This document shows positions 26,081 through 36,021 of a stretch of DNA of 48,592 nt, piece after piece; the stretch's first letter is position 1; every line of letters begins with the position of its first letter. The stretch is taken from the NCBI GenBank assembly GCA_947448375.1, contig CANFMY010000002.1, positions 1-48,592 on the forward strand. Direction: 5' to 3'. Both the position numbers and the translations under genes were made by a program. The notes beneath the pieces were generated by a model. It was not told the DNA's origin. It did not search any database and saw only the letters and a program-made list of their open reading frames with translations. Source of the stretch: Comamonadaceae bacterium. Lineage in GTDB: Bacteria > Pseudomonadota > Gammaproteobacteria > Burkholderiales > Burkholderiaceae_C.

Positions 26081-27028
26081 GTGAAACCTACCGTCGTCAG
26101 CGCCGATGTCTTGTTCGAGGACTTCCGCGAGAAGCTGCGCTGGGAATGGGTGGCCGGCCAGGGCGCTTCGGAGCGCCGCTTCGACGAAGTCGCGGTTCGT
26201 GCTGCTCGCTCAGGCGCTGACCTGGTGGGCTACCTCAACTACATCCACCCGTACCGCCTGCAATTGCTGGGTGAGCGGGAGGTTCGCTACATCACCAACG
26301 CCACGGCGGAAGACTGTGCCCGCCGCATTGCCCGCATTGTCACGCTGGAGCCACCGGTGCTGGTGGTGGCTGATGGGCAGGCCCCCCCCCCGTCGCTGAT
26401 TGAAATGTGCGAGCGCGCGGAAATCCCGCTGTTCTCCACCCACGAGTCGTCTGCTCATGTGATCGATCTGCTGCGGGCGTACCTGTCCAAGCACTTTGCC
26501 GATCGCACCTCGATGCACGGCGTGTTCATGGACATTCTGGGCCTGGGCGTGATGATCACCGGCGAATCCGGGCTGGGCAAGAGCGAACTTGGCCTGGAGC
26601 TGATTTCGCGCGGCAACGGTCTGGTGGCCGACGATGCGGTCGATTTGTACCGCATCAACCAGACGACCATTGAAGGTCGTTGCCCCGAGCTGTTGCAAAA
26701 CCTGCTGGAAGTGCGTGGCATTGGTCTGCTGGACATCCGCGCCATCTTTGGCGAGACAGCCGTGCGTCGCAAGATGCGGCTCAAACTGATTGTGCATCTG
26801 GTGCGACGCGAAACCCTGGAGCGCGACTACGATCGTTTGCCGCACGAGCCCTTGACGCAGGACGTGCTCGGCATTGCAGTGCGCAAGGTGGTGATTCAGG
26901 TGGTGGCCGGGCGCAACATCGCGGTGCTGGTGGAGGCGGCGGTGCGCAATACCATTTTGCAATTGCGCGGCATCAACACCTACGACGATTTTGTCGAGCG
27001 CCACCGGCGCGCCATGGAACAGAGCTAG
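26081..27028 (+). CDS. hprK: HPr kinase/phosphorylase
   Basis: A 315-residue HprK. The N-terminal domain is followed by Walker [10 protein letters not shown] near residue 165, the family signature [14 protein letters not shown] and a C-terminal helical HPr-contact region. In beta-proteobacteria it phosphorylates a serine of HPr and, with PtsN, forms a regulatory phosphotransfer system without sugar permeases. The start is a GTG at 26081 ([15 protein letters not shown]), where family members begin; the TTG start in the track overlaps ptsN. Codons 101-104 (Ala-Pro-Pro-Pro) are written with an uninterrupted run of ten C, a possible slippage site. It converges on fur with a 46-bp gap. Confidence 0.95.
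   Translation: MKPTVVSADVLFEDFREKLRWEWVAGQGASERRFDEVAVRAARSGADLVGYLNYIHPYRLQLLGEREVRYITNATAEDCARRIARIVTLEPPVLVVADGQAPPPSLIEMCERAEIPLFSTHESSAHVIDLLRAYLSKHFADRTSMHGVFMDILGLGVMITGESGLGKSELGLELISRGNGLVADDAVDLYRINQTTIEGRCPELLQNLLEVRGIGLLDIRAIFGETAVRRKMRLKLIVHLVRRETLERDYDRLPHEPLTQDVLGIAVRKVVIQVVAGRNIAVLVEAAVRNTILQLRGINTYDDFVERHRRAMEQS
26382..26391. repeat. C10 homopolymer inside hprK
   Basis: Ten consecutive C bases encode Ala-Pro-Pro-Pro at about residues 101-104, upstream of the Walker A motif. A one-base change would truncate the kinase. The reading frame is intact in this sequence. Confidence 0.9.
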
Positions 27029-27074
27029 GCCCGGCCGCGAGCCCGTGCGGCGTCATCCGCACCGGCCAGAGACG

Positions 27075-27503
27075 TCAAGCCTTGCGATGCGGGCAGGGCT
27101 CGCGCCGGCAGTGCGCGTACAGACTGAGCGCGTGGTCCGCCAGTTCGAAACCTTTGGTCTGGGCAATGCGCTGTTGTCGCTGCTCGATGTCCGGATCGCA
27201 AAATTCCTCGACCCGACCGCAATCGAGGCACACCAGGTGATCGTGGTGCTGGCCCTCGTCCAACTCGAACACGGCCTTGCCACTTTCAAAATGGCTGCGG
27301 GTGAGAATGCCGGCCTGCTCAAACTGGGTCAGCACGCGATACACCGTGGCCAGGCCCACATCGATGTTCTCGAGCAAGGCTTGACGATACACATCCTCCG
27401 CCGTCATATGACGCAAGGGCGCTTTCTGAAACAGCTCCAGAATTTTCAGCCGCGGCAGCGTGGCCTTGAGGCCCGAGCCCTTGAGTTCGTCAATGGATGG
27501 CAT
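27075..27503 (-). CDS. fur: Ferric uptake regulator Fur
   Basis: A 142-residue Fur. The winged helix ([15 protein letters not shown], then [22 protein letters not shown]) is followed by the metal-binding region [16 protein letters not shown], with the histidine cluster and CxxC zinc site, and a C-terminal CRREPC pair. With Fe2+ it represses iron-uptake genes; the fbpA promoter in this window has a matching operator. It is divergent from bamE, an arrangement common in proteobacteria. No clear Fur box is visible in the 99-bp spacer, so autoregulation is not supported. Confidence 0.95.
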   Translation of the reverse strand: MPSIDELKGSGLKATLPRLKILELFQKAPLRHMTAEDVYRQALLENIDVGLATVYRVLTQFEQAGILTRSHFESGKAVFELDEGQHHDHLVCLDCGRVEEFCDPDIEQRQQRIAQTKGFELADHALSLYAHCRREPCPHRKA

Positions 27504-27564
27504 ACGGTTCAGATGGGTGAGGGGATCACACCTGCAAAGCCTCGGGGTTTCGGGGGTGCGCCGC

Positions 27565-27582
27565 TACAATGACCTCATCATA
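27565..27582. promoter_or_regulatory. Closely spaced divergent -10 hexamers for bamE and fur
   Basis: TACAAT at 27565-27570 (plus, toward bamE) and TATGAT read on the minus strand from 27582 to 27577 (toward fur) are six bases apart, so the two polymerase sites would overlap and each would transcribe across the other. The -35 elements are weak on both sides. Confidence 0.4.
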
Positions 27583-27602
27583 TCTTGAGTGTGCTCGTTG
27601 GC

Positions 27603-28172
27603 ATGACATCGTTTCACCGCATCTTCAATCTCGGGCTGTCGCTGTGTGGCCTGCTGGCCGTGTCGGCCTGCAGCACCCTGCAAAAACCCATCGAGGGTGT
27701 GTCCTCGCAGGTGGCCAATGTCTCGGGCCGTGTCGCGGACGTGTTTCGCCCCTACCGCACCGAGGTGGTTCAGGGCAACGTGGTCACCCGTGAACAACAG
27801 CAATTGCTGCGCGTGGGCATGACCCGCCTGCAAGTGCGCGATTTATTGGGCACGCCGCTGATCACCAGTGTCTTCCACGCCAATCGCTGGGACTATGCGT
27901 TCACCATCCGCCGGCAGGGCGCCGAGCCCTTGCACCGCAAGCTGTCGGTGTTCTTCGAGGGCGATGGGCTGGCCCGTGTGGAGGCGGACGAACTGCCCCT
28001 GGAAGCCGAGTTTGCGGCTCGCCTGGACACCCGCCGCCCGGCCGGTAAAACCCCCATGCTGGAAGCCAAGCCCGCATCGCTCGAGTCCTTCAAGAGTCGT
28101 GCCCCCGTCAACCCCACGGCCCCTCACCAGGAGCCGGTGCCTGACTATCCCCCGCTCGAGCCGGCCCGTTGA
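27603..28172 (+). CDS. bamE: Outer membrane assembly lipoprotein BamE
   Basis: A 189-residue lipoprotein. The signal peptide (FNLGLSLCGLLAVSAC) ends in a lipobox with the lipidated Cys near residue 20. The BamE/SmpA core has QGNVVTREQQQLLRVGMTRLQVRDLLGTPL and the DYAFTIRRQG strand. It is a non-essential partner of the BamA complex that inserts outer-membrane proteins. The C-terminal 60 residues, rich in Pro and Ala, extend beyond the E. coli protein and look disordered. The ATG at 27603 is chosen over the TTG at 27585. dapB follows after 27 bp. Confidence 0.93.
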   Translation: MTSFHRIFNLGLSLCGLLAVSACSTLQKPIEGVSSQVANVSGRVADVFRPYRTEVVQGNVVTREQQQLLRVGMTRLQVRDLLGTPLITSVFHANRWDYAFTIRRQGAEPLHRKLSVFFEGDGLARVEADELPLEAEFAARLDTRRPAGKTPMLEAKPASLESFKSRAPVNPTAPHQEPVPDYPPLEPAR

Positions 28173-28199
28173 GGTCGGCCAGCTTTTCGGAGTTGCCTC

Positions 28200-29015
28200 A
28201 TGTCCACCTCGTCTCCCCTTCGCATTGCCATTGCCGGGGCCAGCGGCCGCATGGGTCGCATGCTGATCGAAGCCGTGCTCAACGCGCCTGACTGCGAACT
28301 CGCCGGCGCACTCGACATACCCGGCAACCCTGCGCTGGGCATGGATGCCGGGGCTTTTCTGGGTCGCACCACCGGCGTCATGATCACCTCGGACGTGCCT
28401 GCCGGTTTGGCGCGTGCGCAGGTCTTGATCGACTTCACGCGCCCCGAGGGCACGATGGCGCATGTGCGCGTGTGCCAGCAACTCGGTGTCAAGGTGGTGA
28501 TTGGCACCACCGGTTTTGGTGACGCGGACAAAGCCGAACTGGCCCAGGCGGCTCAGTCGCTGGCCATGGTGATGGCCCCCAACATGAGTGTGGGTGTCAA
28601 TGTCACCTTGCGCTTGCTGCAAATGGCAGCCAAGGCCTTGTCCACCGGCTACGACATCGAGGTGATCGAGGCGCACCATCGTCACAAGGTCGATGCGCCG
28701 TCGGGCACGGCACTCAAAATGGGTGAAGTCATCGCCGAGGCCCTCGGTCGTGACCTCAAGGATTGCGCGGTCTACGCCCGCGAGGGGCACACCGGTGAGC
28801 GTGACCCTTCCTCCATTGGCTTTGCCACCATTCGAGGGGGCGATATTGTGGGCGACCACACGGTGATGTTTGCAGGCACCGGCGAGCGCGTCGAGATCAC
28901 CCACCGCTCGGGTAGCCGCAGCAACTATGCCCAAGGCAGCCTGCGTGCAGCGCGCTATCTCGCCGAGCGCCCCAGCGGCATGTTCGACATGTTCGACGTG
29001 CTCAATCTGCACTGA
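28200..29015 (+). CDS. dapB: 4-hydroxy-tetrahydrodipicolinate reductase
   Basis: A 271-residue DapB. The NAD(P) motif is [18 protein letters not shown]; the active site segment is [23 protein letters not shown], with the catalytic HH and Lys; [27 protein letters not shown] closes the dimer interface. It carries out the second step of the diaminopimelate/lysine pathway, supplying lysine and peptidoglycan. Position between bamE and exbB is the normal Burkholderiales order. Confidence 0.96.
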   Translation: MSTSSPLRIAIAGASGRMGRMLIEAVLNAPDCELAGALDIPGNPALGMDAGAFLGRTTGVMITSDVPAGLARAQVLIDFTRPEGTMAHVRVCQQLGVKVVIGTTGFGDADKAELAQAAQSLAMVMAPNMSVGVNVTLRLLQMAAKALSTGYDIEVIEAHHRHKVDAPSGTALKMGEVIAEALGRDLKDCAVYAREGHTGERDPSSIGFATIRGGDIVGDHTVMFAGTGERVEITHRSGSRSNYAQGSLRAARYLAERPSGMFDMFDVLNLH

Positions 29016-29042
29016 CCCAGGCGCTCACCACCAGAAGCGGCC

Positions 29043-29735
29043 ATGCTCTTCGGCCTCAACGAAGCCGCCCTGACGACAGGGGTGGCGGCCATGCTCTGGG
29101 TGCTGTCGGCCTCCAGTTGGGTCGTGATCGTCTACAAAACCTGGTGGATCTGGCGCGCAGGTCAAGACGTGCCGACGGCGCAGCAGGCGTTTTGGCACAC
29201 CCCGGATCCGGTTCAGGCCCAACAGGTGCTGGCCCTGCTGGATCGCCATGCGTTGCTGCAGCCTCTGGCGGAGGCCGCGGGCGTAGCTGGTTCATCGCAT
29301 GCAGCGGGTTCAGCAGGAGCGGTTCACCCCGGGAGCGCGGCTTCAACGGCGGGCGTCTTCGGCCAAGCAGGTGACGAGGCGTCACGGCAACGTCAGGTGG
29401 TGGTCGCCCTGCGGCAGGTCTGCCGGCAGGTTCAGTGGGGGCAGCCGTGGCTGGCGTGCGTGGCCTCGATTGCGCCGTTCCTGGGTCTGCTGGGCACGGT
29501 CTGGGGGCTGCTCGCTGCCATGACCGCCCTGCCCGGTGCATCCCCGGGGGCGTGGGAAGACTGGGTGCCCGCCTTGTCACACACCCTGCACCTCACCGCG
29601 GTGGGGTTGTGCGTGGCCGTACCGGCATGGCTGGCGCATCACCTGATGGCGCCACGTCTGAGCGACTTACAGCAATCCCTCGAGGACTTCGCCGCCGACT
29701 TGATCGACCACCTGCGCACGGGCCGACACGCATGA
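29043..29735 (+). CDS. exbB: MotA/TolQ/ExbB proton channel family protein
   Basis: A 230-residue inner-membrane protein with three helices: AMLWVLSASSWVVIVYKTW near the N-terminus, then IAPFLGLLGTVWGLLAAM and the final LHLTAVGLCVAVPAWLAHHLM, where GLLGTVWG is the family signature. It pairs with the downstream ExbD-like protein to turn proton flow into work on TonB-type partners. Residues about 80-115 are a Gly/Ala/Ser-rich stretch in the cytoplasmic loop, longer than usual and probably flexible. Whether it serves TonB or a Tol-like role cannot be told; no tonB gene is adjacent. It overlaps exbD by four bases. Confidence 0.88.
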   Translation: MLFGLNEAALTTGVAAMLWVLSASSWVVIVYKTWWIWRAGQDVPTAQQAFWHTPDPVQAQQVLALLDRHALLQPLAEAAGVAGSSHAAGSAGAVHPGSAASTAGVFGQAGDEASRQRQVVVALRQVCRQVQWGQPWLACVASIAPFLGLLGTVWGLLAAMTALPGASPGAWEDWVPALSHTLHLTAVGLCVAVPAWLAHHLMAPRLSDLQQSLEDFAADLIDHLRTGRHA

Positions 29736-30289
29736 GAGCCGGTCCACCACCCGCGACGTTGAGCGTGGGCGTGTCACCAGGCCGAGATTCGTGTCGTTTG
29801 GGTGGGCGATGGCGCCACGCCCACCTGCCCGTGCCGCTGCCTCAGATTCAGGTCACCCCGCTCATCGACGTGTTGCTGGTGCTGCTGGTGCTGGGGGTGC
29901 TGGCCGGGTCCGCTGCGCAGACCGGCAAACACGCCAGCGCGAAGTCTTTGACATCCACAGACGTCTTGGCAGGGTTGACCTTGCCGCTTCGCAGCGGGGT
30001 TGACGCCGCGCCGATGCTCACGCCTACAGACGATCGTCTGTGGATGGGCTTGGGGTTGCAAGGCCGGCTCAGCTGGCGTGAGGTGCCGGTGACCCACGAC
30101 ATCCTGACCCGCCAATTGCGGGAGGCGCTGACGCACAACCGCCACGCCGAGGTGTGGCTGGCGGTGGACCAGGACGTGCCCTACGCCGACTTGCTGCCCT
30201 GGCTGGAGTGGTTGCAGGCCCAGCAGGTCACCCGCCTGACCTTGCTGCGTCGCGCACCGCCCCCTGCCCCTGCGAGCGGCAAGCCCTAA
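29732..30289 (+). CDS. exbD: ExbD/TolR-family biopolymer transport protein
   Basis: A 185-residue protein. The single membrane helix QVTPLIDVLLVLLVLGVLAG has the conserved proton-path Asp and comes after an unusual N-terminal extension of about 40 basic, Pro-rich residues; most ExbD proteins reach the helix by residue 20. The periplasmic part ends with the EVWLAVDQDVPYADLLPWLEWL strand-helix common to the family. The ATG at 29732 overlaps the exbB stop (ATGA), but a GTG at 29830 would give the usual short N-terminus, so the start is uncertain. Confidence 0.82.
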   Translation: MRAGPPPATLSVGVSPGRDSCRLGGRWRHAHLPVPLPQIQVTPLIDVLLVLLVLGVLAGSAAQTGKHASAKSLTSTDVLAGLTLPLRSGVDAAPMLTPTDDRLWMGLGLQGRLSWREVPVTHDILTRQLREALTHNRHAEVWLAVDQDVPYADLLPWLEWLQAQQVTRLTLLRRAPPPAPASGKP

Positions 30290-30303
30290 AATCCGAGGAT
30301 TCG

Positions 30304-30336
30304 CCCCGGTCCAGGCTGTTCAGCACGGGGTTTTTT
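30304..30336 (+). terminator. Rho-independent terminator / possible attenuator before leuS
   Basis: CCCCG (30304-30308) pairs with CGGGG (30326-30330) and is followed directly by TTTTTT. It lies 15 bp after the exbD stop and 13 bp before the leuS ATG. A TAAAAT hexamer at 30287-30292 could start leuS transcription just upstream, which would place the hairpin in the leuS leader. Confidence 0.7.
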
Positions 30337-30348
30337 CATTGATGCGAC

Positions 30349-33015
30349 ATGCAAGACAAATACCAACACACCGAGGTTGAACAGGCCGTTCAGGCCCTGT
30401 GGGCCCAGCACGATGTTTATCGTGTTCGTGAAGACGCCAGCCGGCAGAAGTTCTACGCCTGCTCCATGCTGCCCTACCCCAGCGGCAAGTTGCACATGGG
30501 CCATGTTCGCAACTACACCATCAATGACATGCTGACCCGTCACCTGCGCATGAAGGGCTTGAATGTCCTCATGCCGATGGGATGGGATGCCTTTGGCCTG
30601 CCGGCAGAAAACGCGGCGCTCAAGAACGGCGTGCCGCCGGCCAAGTGGACCTACGAGAACATCGCCTACATGAAGCGGCAGATGCAGGCCATGGGCCTGG
30701 CCATCGACTGGTCGCGTGAAGTCGCCACCTGCGACCCCAGCTACTACAAGTGGAACCAGTGGCTGTTTTTGAAGATGCTGGACAAAGGCATCGCGTACCG
30801 CAAAACCCAGATCGTCAACTGGGACCCGGTGGACCAGACCGTCCTGGCCAATGAACAAGTGATCGATGGCAAAGGCTGGCGCACCGGTGCGGTGGTGGAA
30901 AAGCGGGAAATTCCCGGTTACTACCTCAAGATCACCGATTACGCGCAGGAGTTGCTGGACCACGTCAGCACCGGCCTGCCGGGCTGGCCCGAACGCGTCA
31001 AGCTGATGCAGGACAACTGGATTGGCAAGAGCGAGGGCGTGCGCTTTGCCTTCACCCACGACATCCGCGACCGTGCCGGCCAGGCGATCGGTGAGGGACG
31101 CATGTACGTGTTCACCACGCGGGCCGACACCATCATGGGTGTGACCTTCTGCGCGGTGGCGCCCGAGCATCCCCTGGCCACGCACGCGGCGGCCAGCAAC
31201 CCGGCGCTGGCCGCGTTCATCGAAGAGTGCAAGAAAGGCGGCACCACCGAAGCCGAACTGGCCCTCAAGGAAAAAGAGGGCATGGCCACCGGCCTGAAGG
31301 TGCAGCACCCGATCACCGGCGAGTCGGTGGAGGTGTGGGTGGGCAACTACGTGCTCATGACCTACGGCGATGGCGCCGTGATGGGCGTGCCCGCGCACGA
31401 CGAGCGCGACTTTGCCTTCGCGCGCAAATACGGCCTGGCCATTCGCCAGGTGGTGCAGCAGCCCGAAGGTGCGCCGGCGTTCGATGCCACGCAATGGCAC
31501 GAGTCGTATGCGGTCAAGGGCAGTGGTGTGGCGGTCAACTCGGGTCGATTCGACGGGATGGCCTTCAAGGCGTGCATCGACGCGGTGGCCACTGAACTGC
31601 TGACCCGGGGCCTGGGCGAGAAGAAAACCACCTGGCGCCTGCGCGACTGGGGGATTTCGCGTCAACGCTACTGGGGCACACCGATCCCCATCATTCACTG
31701 CGATGAGCACGGCGCCGTGCCGGTGCCCGAACAAGACCTGCCCGTGGTGCTGCCTCCCGATTGCATTCCTGATGGCAGCGGCAATCCGCTCAACAAGCAC
31801 GAGGGTTTTCATGCCGGCGTGACCTGCCCGGTCTGCGGCAAACCCGCCCGGCGTGAAACCGACACCATGGACACCTTTGTGGATTCGTCCTGGTACTTCA
31901 TGCGCTACTGCGACCCGACCAACGACGACCACATGGTGGCCGAGGGCGCCCAGTACTGGATGCCGATGGACCAGTACATCGGGGGCATCGAGCACGCCAT
32001 CCTGCACCTGCTGTATGCGCGCTTCTGGACCAAGGTCATGCGCGACCTCGGGCTGGTGCAGATCGACGAGCCCTTCACCCGTCTGCTGACCCAGGGCATG
32101 GTGCTCAACCACATCTACTCGCGCAAGGGCGAGAAGGGAGGCGTCGAGTACTTCTGGCCGCACGAGGTCGACGATGTTCACGACGCCAGCGGCAAAGTCA
32201 TTGGCGCCACGCTCAAGGAAGCCAAAGGCCATCTGCCTGCAGGCACCCCCATCACCTACGAAGGGGTGGGCACCATGAGCAAGAGCAAGAACAACGGCGT
32301 CGACCCGCAAGACCTGATCGAGCGCTATGGCGCAGACACGGCGCGTCTGTACACCATGTTCACCGCGCCGCCCGAGGCCACCCTGGAGTGGAACGACTCC
32401 GCGGTCGAGGGCAGTTATCGATTCCTGCGCCGTGTGTGGCAGCTGGCGCATCGTCACCACGTGGCCTTGGGTGCGGCCACCGCCGGCGACCTGAGCGGTG
32501 CCGCCTTGCGCGCGCCGGCCAAGGCCTTGCGCCGCGAATTGCACCTGCTGCTGCGCCAAGTGAGCTATGACTATGAACGCATGCAGTACAACACCGTGGT
32601 GTCGGGCTGCATGAAGTTGCTCAACGCCATCGATGACTTTGCCAGCGATGACAGCGAGGGTGACCGCGCCGTGTTGTGCGAGGGCGTGTCTCTGCTGTTG
32701 CGACTGCTGTACCCGGTGTGCCCGCACATCACCGACCAGCTCTGGCGCGAGCTGGGCTATGCACGGGCCCACAGCAGCCTGCTGGACGCGCCCTGGCCGC
32801 AAGTGGATGAAGCCGCTCTGGTGCAGGACGAAATCGAGTTGATGCTGCAGGTCAACGGCAAGCTGCGCGGCTCCATTCGGGTGCCGGCACAAGCGGGCAA
32901 GGACGAGATCGAGGCCCTGGCACGCGCCAGCGAGGCGTTCACCAAGCAGGCGCCAGGCGCGACACCCAAGAAGGTCATTGTGGTGCCGGGCCGTCTGGTC
33001 AATCTGGTGGTCTGA
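30349..33015 (+). CDS. leuS: Leucine--tRNA ligase
   Basis: An 888-residue class Ia synthetase. The ATP motif HIGH appears as [15 protein letters not shown] near residue 45; the editing (CP1) domain contains the [12 protein letters not shown] and [20 protein letters not shown] segments that hydrolyse mischarged tRNA; the KMSKS loop is [13 protein letters not shown] near residue 645; the anticodon-binding domain ends with the C-terminal LeuS piece [14 protein letters not shown]. Everything expected is present. It starts the leuS-lptE-holA-proA string but may be uncoupled from exbBD by the terminator. Confidence 0.97.
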   Translation: MQDKYQHTEVEQAVQALWAQHDVYRVREDASRQKFYACSMLPYPSGKLHMGHVRNYTINDMLTRHLRMKGLNVLMPMGWDAFGLPAENAALKNGVPPAKWTYENIAYMKRQMQAMGLAIDWSREVATCDPSYYKWNQWLFLKMLDKGIAYRKTQIVNWDPVDQTVLANEQVIDGKGWRTGAVVEKREIPGYYLKITDYAQELLDHVSTGLPGWPERVKLMQDNWIGKSEGVRFAFTHDIRDRAGQAIGEGRMYVFTTRADTIMGVTFCAVAPEHPLATHAAASNPALAAFIEECKKGGTTEAELALKEKEGMATGLKVQHPITGESVEVWVGNYVLMTYGDGAVMGVPAHDERDFAFARKYGLAIRQVVQQPEGAPAFDATQWHESYAVKGSGVAVNSGRFDGMAFKACIDAVATELLTRGLGEKKTTWRLRDWGISRQRYWGTPIPIIHCDEHGAVPVPEQDLPVVLPPDCIPDGSGNPLNKHEGFHAGVTCPVCGKPARRETDTMDTFVDSSWYFMRYCDPTNDDHMVAEGAQYWMPMDQYIGGIEHAILHLLYARFWTKVMRDLGLVQIDEPFTRLLTQGMVLNHIYSRKGEKGGVEYFWPHEVDDVHDASGKVIGATLKEAKGHLPAGTPITYEGVGTMSKSKNNGVDPQDLIERYGADTARLYTMFTAPPEATLEWNDSAVEGSYRFLRRVWQLAHRHHVALGAATAGDLSGAALRAPAKALRRELHLLLRQVSYDYERMQYNTVVSGCMKLLNAIDDFASDDSEGDRAVLCEGVSLLLRLLYPVCPHITDQLWRELGYARAHSSLLDAPWPQVDEAALVQDEIELMLQVNGKLRGSIRVPAQAGKDEIEALARASEAFTKQAPGATPKKVIVVPGRLVNLVV

Positions 33016-33017
33016 GC

Positions 33018-33521
33018 ATGAACGCCACGCGTCGCAACGGGTTGTCGGCTGGCGTCGCGTTGCTGCTCGCGGGGTGCGGTTTCACGCTCAGTCGCCCCAC
33101 CTCGTACGCATTTCGTTCCATTCATATCGCCGGCTCCAGCCTGTTGGGCCTAGGGCCCGAGATGCAGCGCCTGTTGCAAGCCGGGGGCTCGGTGGAGGTC
33201 ATCACCGATCCGCGACAAATCGAACGCGCCGACCTCGTGCTCGAGATCCTGCAGGAGTTGCGCGAAAAAGTGGTGGTGGGTCGTACCTCCACGGGCGCCG
33301 TGCGCGAAAACCAGTTGCGCTTGCGCGTGCGTTTTCGAGTGCGCAACCGTGAAGGCATCGAGCGCATCCCCGAGACCGAGTTGATGCAGTTGCGCGACAT
33401 CACCTTCAACGAGAGTTATGTGCTGGCCAAGACGTCTGAAGAAACCTTGCTGTACGCCAACATGCAGACCGACATGATCCAGCAAATCCTGCGCCGCCTC
33501 GCTGCGCTGCAGCAGATCTGA
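33018..33521 (+). CDS. lptE: LPS-assembly lipoprotein LptE
   Basis: A 167-residue lipoprotein. The short signal peptide ends in the lipobox LLLAGC with the lipidated Cys near residue 18, followed by GFTLSRPTSYAFRSIHIAG, the usual LptE opening. It plugs the LptD barrel and helps insert lipopolysaccharide in the outer leaflet. It begins two bases after the leuS stop and is followed by holA after 10 bp, the standard leuS-lptE-holA order. Confidence 0.93.
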   Translation: MNATRRNGLSAGVALLLAGCGFTLSRPTSYAFRSIHIAGSSLLGLGPEMQRLLQAGGSVEVITDPRQIERADLVLEILQELREKVVVGRTSTGAVRENQLRLRVRFRVRNREGIERIPETELMQLRDITFNESYVLAKTSEETLLYANMQTDMIQQILRRLAALQQI

Positions 33522-33531
33522 GCCCCGGACC

Positions 33532-34614
33532 ATGCAACTCGCCCCCGCTCAGCTGACGGCGCATTTGCAAAAGGGCTTGCGCGCCCTCTACACGGTGGTC
33601 GGCGACGAAGCCTTGCTGCAGCAGGAGGTGGCCGACGCCATTCGCGCCTGCGCGCGCACCCAGGGCTTCACCGAGCGACAGGTCTTCACCGTGGCCGGCG
33701 CGCACTTTGACTGGAGTGCCGTGCAATCGGCGGCCGGCGCGATGAGCCTCTTTGCCGATCGTCAAATCATCGAGCTGCGCATTCCCTCGGGCAAGCCGGG
33801 GAAGGAAGGCAGTGTGGTGTTGCAGCAATTGGCCGAATCCCTGGCGGATGGCGACGCCACCCTCCTCCTGGTGTTGTTGCCGCGGCTGGACAAGGCCACG
33901 CGGTCCTCGGCCTGGTTCACGGCGCTGGACAACCACGGGGTGAGCCTGGCCGTGGAAACCCTGGACCGCTCTGCCTTGCCCGTGTGGATTGCCAAGCGCC
34001 TGGCGCAGCAACAGCAACGCGTCGAGGCGGGCGAGCCCGGACAGCGCACGCTGCAGTTTTTTGCCGATCGGGTAGAAGGCAACCTGTTGGCGGCGCACCA
34101 GGAAATTCAAAAACTGGCGCTGCTGTACCCCGAGGGTGAGCTGAGCCTGGAGCAGGTCGAGTCGGCCGTGCTCAACGTGGCGCGCTACGACGTGTTCAAG
34201 CTGTCCGAGTCCGTGCTCTCGGGGCAGACCTTGCGTGTGCAGCGCATGCTCGATGGCCTGCAGGCCGAAGGCGAGGCCGAGGTGCTGGTGCACTACACCC
34301 TCGCCGAGGACATCCGGGCACTGAGCCGCTGCAAGGCTGCCATGGCACAGGGGCGGCCGTTGCCCATGGTGTTGCGCGAGCAGCGCATCTGGGGGGTGCG
34401 CGAACGCCTGTTCGAGCGTGTGCTGCCGCGACTGAGCGCAGCACAACTCGAGCAATTGCTGCAGTCGGCGCATACCGTGGACGGCATCGTCAAGGGGCTG
34501 AAGGCACCGGGATGGCCCTTGCAAGGTTGGGCCGCGCTGCACCGCCTGGCTCAAGCGCTGTCTCAGGCGTGCAGGGCACCGGTGGTCGAGAAGATGCGAA
34601 AATCGGCCGCATGA
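33532..34614 (+). CDS. holA: DNA polymerase III subunit delta
   Basis: A 360-residue clamp-loader subunit. It opens with [38 protein letters not shown], the conserved delta start with the GDE motif, and contains [27 protein letters not shown] and the C-terminal helical collar. It opens the beta sliding clamp within the gamma/tau complex. It overlaps proA by four bases (ATGA). Confidence 0.95.
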   Translation: MQLAPAQLTAHLQKGLRALYTVVGDEALLQQEVADAIRACARTQGFTERQVFTVAGAHFDWSAVQSAAGAMSLFADRQIIELRIPSGKPGKEGSVVLQQLAESLADGDATLLLVLLPRLDKATRSSAWFTALDNHGVSLAVETLDRSALPVWIAKRLAQQQQRVEAGEPGQRTLQFFADRVEGNLLAAHQEIQKLALLYPEGELSLEQVESAVLNVARYDVFKLSESVLSGQTLRVQRMLDGLQAEGEAEVLVHYTLAEDIRALSRCKAAMAQGRPLPMVLREQRIWGVRERLFERVLPRLSAAQLEQLLQSAHTVDGIVKGLKAPGWPLQGWAALHRLAQALSQACRAPVVEKMRKSAA

Positions 34615-35891
34615 ACGCGCACGACACGGTTGAACACCTGCACTTGCTGGGCACGCAGGCGCGCGCCGCTGCGGCCATGATGGCGCGTGCCTCGGCCGCC
34701 GGCAAGCGCGCCGCCTTGCTGGGGCTGGCGGCCTTGTTGCGCCAGAACCAGGCGCCCTTGCAGCGGGCAAACGCCAAGGACCTGGAGCGTGCCCGTGCCA
34801 GCGGGCTGTCCGACCCGATGGTCGACCGCCTCAAGCTCACGCCGGCCATCCTCGAGACCTGCGCGCAAGGGTGCGAGCAGCTCGCCGCCATGCCCGACAT
34901 CATTGGGGAAGTCATCGGCTTGCGCCAGCAACCCAGTGGTATTCGGGTCGGTCAGATGCGCGTGCCCATTGGCGTGTTTGGCATGATCTACGAGAGCCGG
35001 CCCAACGTCACCATCGAGGCGGCTTCGCTCTCGATCAAAAGCGGCAACGCCTGCATTTTGCGGGGCGGCTCGGAGGCCATCGATTCCAATCGTGCCCTGG
35101 CCGAGCTGGTGGCCCAAGCGCTGAGCGATGCGGGCCTTTCCCCCCACGCCGTGCAGCTGGTGCAAACCACTGACCGCGCGGCGGTGTCCGAACTGGTGGC
35201 CATGCCGCAATTTGTCGATGTCATCATCCCCCGCGGTGGCAAGGGGCTGATCGAGCGTGTCAGCCGCGAGGCGCGCGTGCCCGTCATCAAGCACCTGGAC
35301 GGCAACTGCCACACCTACGTGGACGACCCTTGCGATCTGGAACAGGCGATCACGGTCACCGACAATGCCAAGACCCAGAAATACAGCCCCTGCAACGCCA
35401 CCGAAAGCCTGCTGGTGGCCCAGGGCGTGGCCGCAGACTTCCTGCCCCGCATGGGCGCGGTGCTGGCCGCCAAGGGGGTGGAGATGCGCGCGTGTGCGCA
35501 GGCCAAGGCCCTCCTGAGCGGTGTGCCCGGTGCCCGGGTGGTGGACGCGAGCGAGCAGGACTGGTCGGAGGAATACCTGGCCCCCATCCTGAGTGTCAAG
35601 GTGGTGCAGGGCCTGGACGAGGCGATTGACCACATCAACCGCTACTCCAGCCACCACACCGATGCCATCCTCACCCGCGACCATGTCCATGCCCAGCGAT
35701 TTTTGCGGGAAGTTGATTCTGCAAGCGTTATGGTGAATGCTAGTACCCGCTTCGCAGATGGATTCGAGTACGGACTGGGGGCCGAAATCGGCATTTCCAC
35801 CGACAAGTTCCACGCCCGGGGGCCGGTGGGGATCGAAGGGCTGACCTCACTCAAGTACGTGGTGCTGGGCCAGGGCGAAGTTCGTCGCTGA
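34611..35891 (+). CDS. proA: Gamma-glutamyl phosphate reductase
   Basis: A 426-residue ProA of the aldehyde dehydrogenase superfamily. It has [18 protein letters not shown] and [13 protein letters not shown] for NADPH binding, the catalytic cysteine in [13 protein letters not shown], and [25 protein letters not shown] at the C-terminus. It performs the second step of proline synthesis. The track start at 34512 is inside holA; the ATG at 34611 overlaps the holA stop. A stem-loop without T-run (35891-35927) follows. Confidence 0.96.
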   Translation: MNAHDTVEHLHLLGTQARAAAAMMARASAAGKRAALLGLAALLRQNQAPLQRANAKDLERARASGLSDPMVDRLKLTPAILETCAQGCEQLAAMPDIIGEVIGLRQQPSGIRVGQMRVPIGVFGMIYESRPNVTIEAASLSIKSGNACILRGGSEAIDSNRALAELVAQALSDAGLSPHAVQLVQTTDRAAVSELVAMPQFVDVIIPRGGKGLIERVSREARVPVIKHLDGNCHTYVDDPCDLEQAITVTDNAKTQKYSPCNATESLLVAQGVAADFLPRMGAVLAAKGVEMRACAQAKALLSGVPGARVVDASEQDWSEEYLAPILSVKVVQGLDEAIDHINRYSSHHTDAILTRDHVHAQRFLREVDSASVMVNASTRFADGFEYGLGAEIGISTDKFHARGPVGIEGLTSLKYVVLGQGEVRR

Positions 35892-35927
35892 CACCTGCAA
35901 GCCCCAGGATGGGGCGTGGCGAGGTGT
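35891..35927 (+). terminator. Nested stem-loop after proA (weak terminator)
   Basis: GCCCC-AGGAT-GGGGC (35901-35915) sits inside a second stem ACACCT (35891-35896) / AGGTGT (35922-35927). No T-run follows, so termination may be partial or Rho-assisted. The rest of the spacer to gshA holds a TACAAT hexamer at 35990-35995, the likely -10 of gshA. Confidence 0.45.
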
Positions 35928-36021
35928 GGAGGCTCACGGTTGGGCCGGTAACGGGGCCTGGCTGAACTGCGTGTTTGTGTCTGACGACCTACAATGCCCC
36001 CTCACTCCTGCGAACAGTTTC

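Noticed and set aside
27504-27602. Fur autoregulatory box in the fur-bamE spacer
   Set aside because: No GATAAT or TGAGAA-type inverted repeat could be found.
30286-32892. 868-codon ORF on the minus strand opposite leuS
   Set aside because: Complete LeuS motifs ([20 protein letters not shown]) are on the plus strand; the opposite frame is a GC-rich shadow with Gln/His/Arg-heavy, motif-free protein.
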